DNA of 40,164 nucleotides from an uncultured Nitrosomonadales bacterium (lineage in GTDB: Bacteria > Pseudomonadota > Gammaproteobacteria > Burkholderiales > Gallionellaceae). Of the stretch, positions 37,366 to 40,164 are shown piece by piece. Positions within the stretch are counted from its first letter, which is position 1, and each line of letters opens with the position of its first letter. A program made the translations under genes and the position numbers. The stretch is from NCBI GenBank assembly GCA_903915035.1, contig CAIWRI010000088.1, positions 1 to 40,164 on the forward strand. The letters run 5' to 3'. Below the pieces are notes generated by a model. The model searched no databases. It was not told where the DNA came from and saw nothing but the letters and a program-made list of their open reading frames with translations.

Positions 37366-39771
37366 ATGTCTGAACAAGATACCCAAATAGAATTGTATCC
37401 ACTCCTTCCTTTGCGCGATGTGGTGGTATTCCCGCACATGGTCATTCCATTGTTTGTCGGTCGGGCAAAGTCGATTAAAGCATTGGAACTGGCGATGGAA
37501 GCAGGTAAATCCATCGTGCTGGTCGCACAGAAAACTGCCTCAAAAGACGATCCGGGCACGGATGACTTATTCACAATCGGCAGTATGGCGACTGTGTTGC
37601 AAATGCTTAAACTGCCCGATGGCACAGTCAAGGTGCTGGTTGAAGGAACGCAGCGCGTCAATGTGTTGCGTGTCGATGACATCGACAGCCATTTCGTTGG
37701 CGAAGTTGAAGTTATCCCCTCGGTCGAGGGTGACAGCAGTGAAACCGAAGCGATGCGTCGTACGCTGATTGCCCAGTTTGAACAGTTCGTCAAACTGAAT
37801 AAAAAAATCCCGCCTGAAATTCTCTCTTCACTGGCCGGAATTGATGATGCCGGTCGTCTGGCTGATATTATTGCCGCGCATTTGCCGCTTAAACTGGAGC
37901 AAAAACAGGAAGTGCTGGAAATTTCAGAAGTCCGGAAACGCCTCGAACATTTGCTGGGTTTGCTGGAAGGTGAAATCGATATTCTTCAGGTCGAGAAACG
38001 CATCCGCGGCCGCGTCAAACGCCAGATGGAAAAAAGTCAGCGCGAATATTATCTGAATGAGCAGGTTAAAGCCATTCAGAAAGAGCTTGGTGAAGAAGAA
38101 GACGGCGCTGATTTTGAGGTGCTGGATAAAAAAATAAAAGCTGCGGGCATGCCGAAAGAGGCGCGTGGCAAGGCCGAGGCTGAATTAAAAAAATTACGCA
38201 TGATGTCGCCGATGTCAGCGGAAGCGACGGTGGTACGCAACTATATCGACGTGCTGATCGGCTTGCCGTGGAAAAAGAAAACCAAAATCAGCGCTGATCT
38301 CAAACAGGCCGAAGTGGTGCTGGAAGAAGATCACTACGGTCTGGATAAGGTTAAAGAACGCATTCTGGAATATCTGGCCGTACAACAACGCGTCGACAAA
38401 CTCAAAGCGCCGATACTGTGTCTGGTCGGTCCTCCGGGCGTTGGTAAAACTTCGCTGGGTCAGTCCATTGCCCGCGCCACCAATCGCAAGTTTGTGCGTA
38501 TGTCTTTGGGCGGTGTGCGTGATGAATCAGAGATTCGGGGTCATCGCCGTACCTATATCGGCTCCATGCCAGGTAAGATTTTGCAGAATATGAGCAAGGT
38601 CGCGGTCAAGAACCCGCTGTTTTTGCTGGATGAAGTGGATAAAATGGGTCAGGATATGCGCGGCGATCCCTCTGCCGCGTTGCTCGAAGTGCTCGATCCT
38701 GAGCAAAACAGCACTTTCGTCGATCATTACGTCGAAGTTGAATATGATTTGTCCGATGTGATGTTTGTTGCTACGGCCAATACCTTAAACATTCCGGATG
38801 CCTTGATGGACCGCATGGAAATCATTCATGTGTCCAGCTATATGGAAGAAGAGAAGATTAATATTGCCACCCGTTATCTGGTGCCGAAGGCGATCAAAAA
38901 CAACGGGCTGAAAGAGGAAGAAATCACCATTGCCGAGACAGCCTTGCGCGACATCGTGCGTTATTACGTCAGGGAAGCGGGGGTACGAGGCTTGGAGCGT
39001 GAAATTTCCAAGGTTTGCCGTAAAGTAGTGAAAGCGTTGCTGCTTAAAACCCGCGATACTAAAGTTGTCGTCAATTCGCGTAATCTTGACAAGTATCTCG
39101 GTGTACGTCGTTATTCCTACGGGGTCGCTGAAAAGCACAATCAGGTAGGGCAAGTAACCGGACTTGCATGGACTGAAGTTGGTGGTGAACTGCTGACGAT
39201 TGAAACCGTGGTGTTGCCTGGCAAGGGTAAAACCACCACTACCGGCAAGTTGGGCGAAGTCATGCAGGAGTCGATTCAGGCCGCGCTGAGTGTAGTGCGC
39301 AGTCGCACCAAACGTCTGGGAATTGAAGACGACTTCTATCAGAAAACCGATTTGCACATTCACTTACCTGAAGGGGCGATTCCGAAGGACGGGCCAAGTG
39401 CCGGTGTGGGTATGTGCACGGCAATCGTCTCAGCGCTGACAGGAATTCCGGTCCGTGCGGATGTTGCCATGACAGGTGAAATTACTTTGCGGGGTGAGGT
39501 GTTGCCGATCGGTGGACTGAAAGAAAAACTGATTGCTGCGCAGCGGGGCGGTATAAAGACGGTATTGATTCCTGAAGAAAACGTCAAGGATCTGGCTGAA
39601 ATTTCAGATAATGTCAAAAACAAGCTGGATATCCATCCTGTCAGGTGGATAGAGCAGGTGCTTGATATGGCTCTGGAACGCAAGCCTGTGCCGCGCGAGG
39701 ATGCAGAGCTTGCCGCACCGGTAGATATCACGGTAGCGCTGGATGCGACGGCTGTAGCCACCAAGCATTGA
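37366..39771 (+). CDS. lon: ATP-dependent Lon protease
   Basis: Lon degrades misfolded and regulatory proteins in the cytosol. The 801-residue LonA protein has the N-terminal substrate domain starting [20 protein letters not shown] and a central coiled coil (about 190-260). The AAA+ domain has Walker A G355-PPGVGKT, and Walker B lies in the [12 protein letters not shown] block. The C-terminal Ser-Lys protease domain has Ser678 in [10 protein letters not shown] and Lys721 in [14 protein letters not shown], the same 43-residue spacing as in E. coli. The extreme C-terminus (after about residue 775) is an Ala/Val-rich extension. It is followed 51 bases later by hupB, the usual order. Confidence 0.98.
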   Translation: MSEQDTQIELYPLLPLRDVVVFPHMVIPLFVGRAKSIKALELAMEAGKSIVLVAQKTASKDDPGTDDLFTIGSMATVLQMLKLPDGTVKVLVEGTQRVNVLRVDDIDSHFVGEVEVIPSVEGDSSETEAMRRTLIAQFEQFVKLNKKIPPEILSSLAGIDDAGRLADIIAAHLPLKLEQKQEVLEISEVRKRLEHLLGLLEGEIDILQVEKRIRGRVKRQMEKSQREYYLNEQVKAIQKELGEEEDGADFEVLDKKIKAAGMPKEARGKAEAELKKLRMMSPMSAEATVVRNYIDVLIGLPWKKKTKISADLKQAEVVLEEDHYGLDKVKERILEYLAVQQRVDKLKAPILCLVGPPGVGKTSLGQSIARATNRKFVRMSLGGVRDESEIRGHRRTYIGSMPGKILQNMSKVAVKNPLFLLDEVDKMGQDMRGDPSAALLEVLDPEQNSTFVDHYVEVEYDLSDVMFVATANTLNIPDALMDRMEIIHVSSYMEEEKINIATRYLVPKAIKNNGLKEEEITIAETALRDIVRYYVREAGVRGLEREISKVCRKVVKALLLKTRDTKVVVNSRNLDKYLGVRRYSYGVAEKHNQVGQVTGLAWTEVGGELLTIETVVLPGKGKTTTTGKLGEVMQESIQAALSVVRSRTKRLGIEDDFYQKTDLHIHLPEGAIPKDGPSAGVGMCTAIVSALTGIPVRADVAMTGEITLRGEVLPIGGLKEKLIAAQRGGIKTVLIPEENVKDLAEISDNVKNKLDIHPVRWIEQVLDMALERKPVPREDAELAAPVDITVALDATAVATKH

Positions 39772-39822
39772 TGATGTTTTATAACGTACTTGTTGAATTT
39801 ATGATGAGGGCAGGGGATAAAC

Positions 39823-40095
39823 ATGAATAAATCTGATCTGGTTAATGCCATCGCAATATCTGCCGGGATTTCGAAATCCGCTGCGGGGCGTGCTTTGGAC
39901 GGCGCACTTGATGCGATTAAAAATGCTTTAAAACAAGGTAATGAAGTTAGTCTGGTCGGTTTTGGTTTGTTTACCGTTGATCAGCGCGCTGAACGTTCTG
40001 GGCGTAATCCTGCCACCGGTGCGGCAATAACTATCCCTGCTGCGAAAGTTCCTAAATTTCGTGCTGGTAAAGGTTTGAAAGATGCTGTAAACTAG
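39823..40095 (+). CDS. hupB: DNA-binding protein HU
   Basis: HU is the small nucleoid protein that bends DNA without sequence specificity. The 90-residue protein begins [20 protein letters not shown]. It contains the signature [20 protein letters not shown], then [20 protein letters not shown] (the DNA-clasping arm with its apical proline), and ends GKGLKDAVN. Length is standard. The position after lon matches hupB in E. coli and many proteobacteria. AGGGG lies before the ATG. A tRNA gene begins 11 bases after its stop. Confidence 0.97.
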   Translation: MNKSDLVNAIAISAGISKSAAGRALDGALDAIKNALKQGNEVSLVGFGLFTVDQRAERSGRNPATGAAITIPAAKVPKFRAGKGLKDAVN

Positions 40096-40106
40096 CGTTC
40101 TTTACA

Positions 40107-40164
40107 GGGTGCTTAGCTCAGCTGGTAGAGCACCGCCCTTACAAGGCGATTGTCGGCGGTTCGA
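40107..40164 (+). tRNA. tRNA-Val(TAC), 3' end beyond the window
   Basis: GGGTGCTTAGCTCAGCTGG opens an acceptor and D-arm, and the anticodon loop CTTACAA gives anticodon TAC (Val). The T-arm begins GGCGGTTCGA at the window end, so about 18 bases plus CCA are missing. The anticodon stem reads CCGCC/GGCGA, leaving a C-A mismatch at 27-43. Confidence 0.93.

Overview
The window is a compact bacterial chromosome segment of about 40 kb, mostly housekeeping genes on both strands. It looks like a betaproteobacterium. The evidence is the earP-efp pair with an Arg32-type EF-P, a homodimeric AceE with a separate AceF, a Pal-like lipoprotein with the CxxxxCW tail, and the order tig-clpP-clpX-lon-hup followed by tRNA-Val. 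Moderate GC and the general gene style would fit the Nitrosomonadales/Gallionellaceae, but I cannot fix the family from sequence alone. There is no prophage, intact insertion sequence, CRISPR array or rRNA operon.

Layout. 1-4.0 kb: pyruvate dehydrogenase aceE-aceF on the minus strand. 4.3-5.2 kb: a divergent LysR regulator. 5.3-6.8 kb: mtgA and aroE. 7.2-13.1 kb: a plus-strand run with a Pal-like lipoprotein, a PBP5-type carboxypeptidase, mtnA, a TIGR01777 epimerase, photolyase and a FucA-like class II aldolase. 13.2-16.1 kb: a frameshifted rhodanese, an ICMT/NnrU-like membrane protein, earP and efp. 16.3-17.5 kb: the wreck of an AAA ATPase plus DUF4276 pair. 17.7-20.4 kb: a minus-strand operon of M48 protease, cytochrome c, phhB and rsgA. 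20.5-22.6 kb: orn, a universal stress protein and hemH. 22.9-25.3 kb: a two-gene UDP-sugar operon (tviB-tviC type). 25.4-27.4 kb: lipA, a MazG-like phosphohydrolase and queF. 27.4-32.7 kb: smc, an Smr-domain gene and trxB. 32.8-40.2 kb: mltB, the protein quality-control cluster tig-clpP-clpX-lon, hupB and the start of tRNA-Val.

How they work together. AceE/AceF need the lipoyl group whose last step is made by LipA, encoded in the same window. EarP rhamnosylates the EF-P encoded immediately after it. TviB and TviC would convert UDP-GlcNAc to UDP-GalNAcA in two steps. Trigger factor, ClpXP and Lon form one proteostasis block. MtnA and the FucA-like aldolase could form part of the DHAP shunt for 5'-deoxyadenosine or methylthioadenosine salvage.

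The most unusual theme is small repeats inside or at the ends of genes. A heptamer array lies in frame within aceE. A different heptamer array forms the stop and last codons of the Smr gene next to smc. Short palindromic segments appear to be inserted in frame in earP and tviC. A 184-bp element with terminal inverted repeats lies between the Smr gene and trxB. The only accessory, possibly defence-related locus is the decayed AAA/DUF4276 pair.
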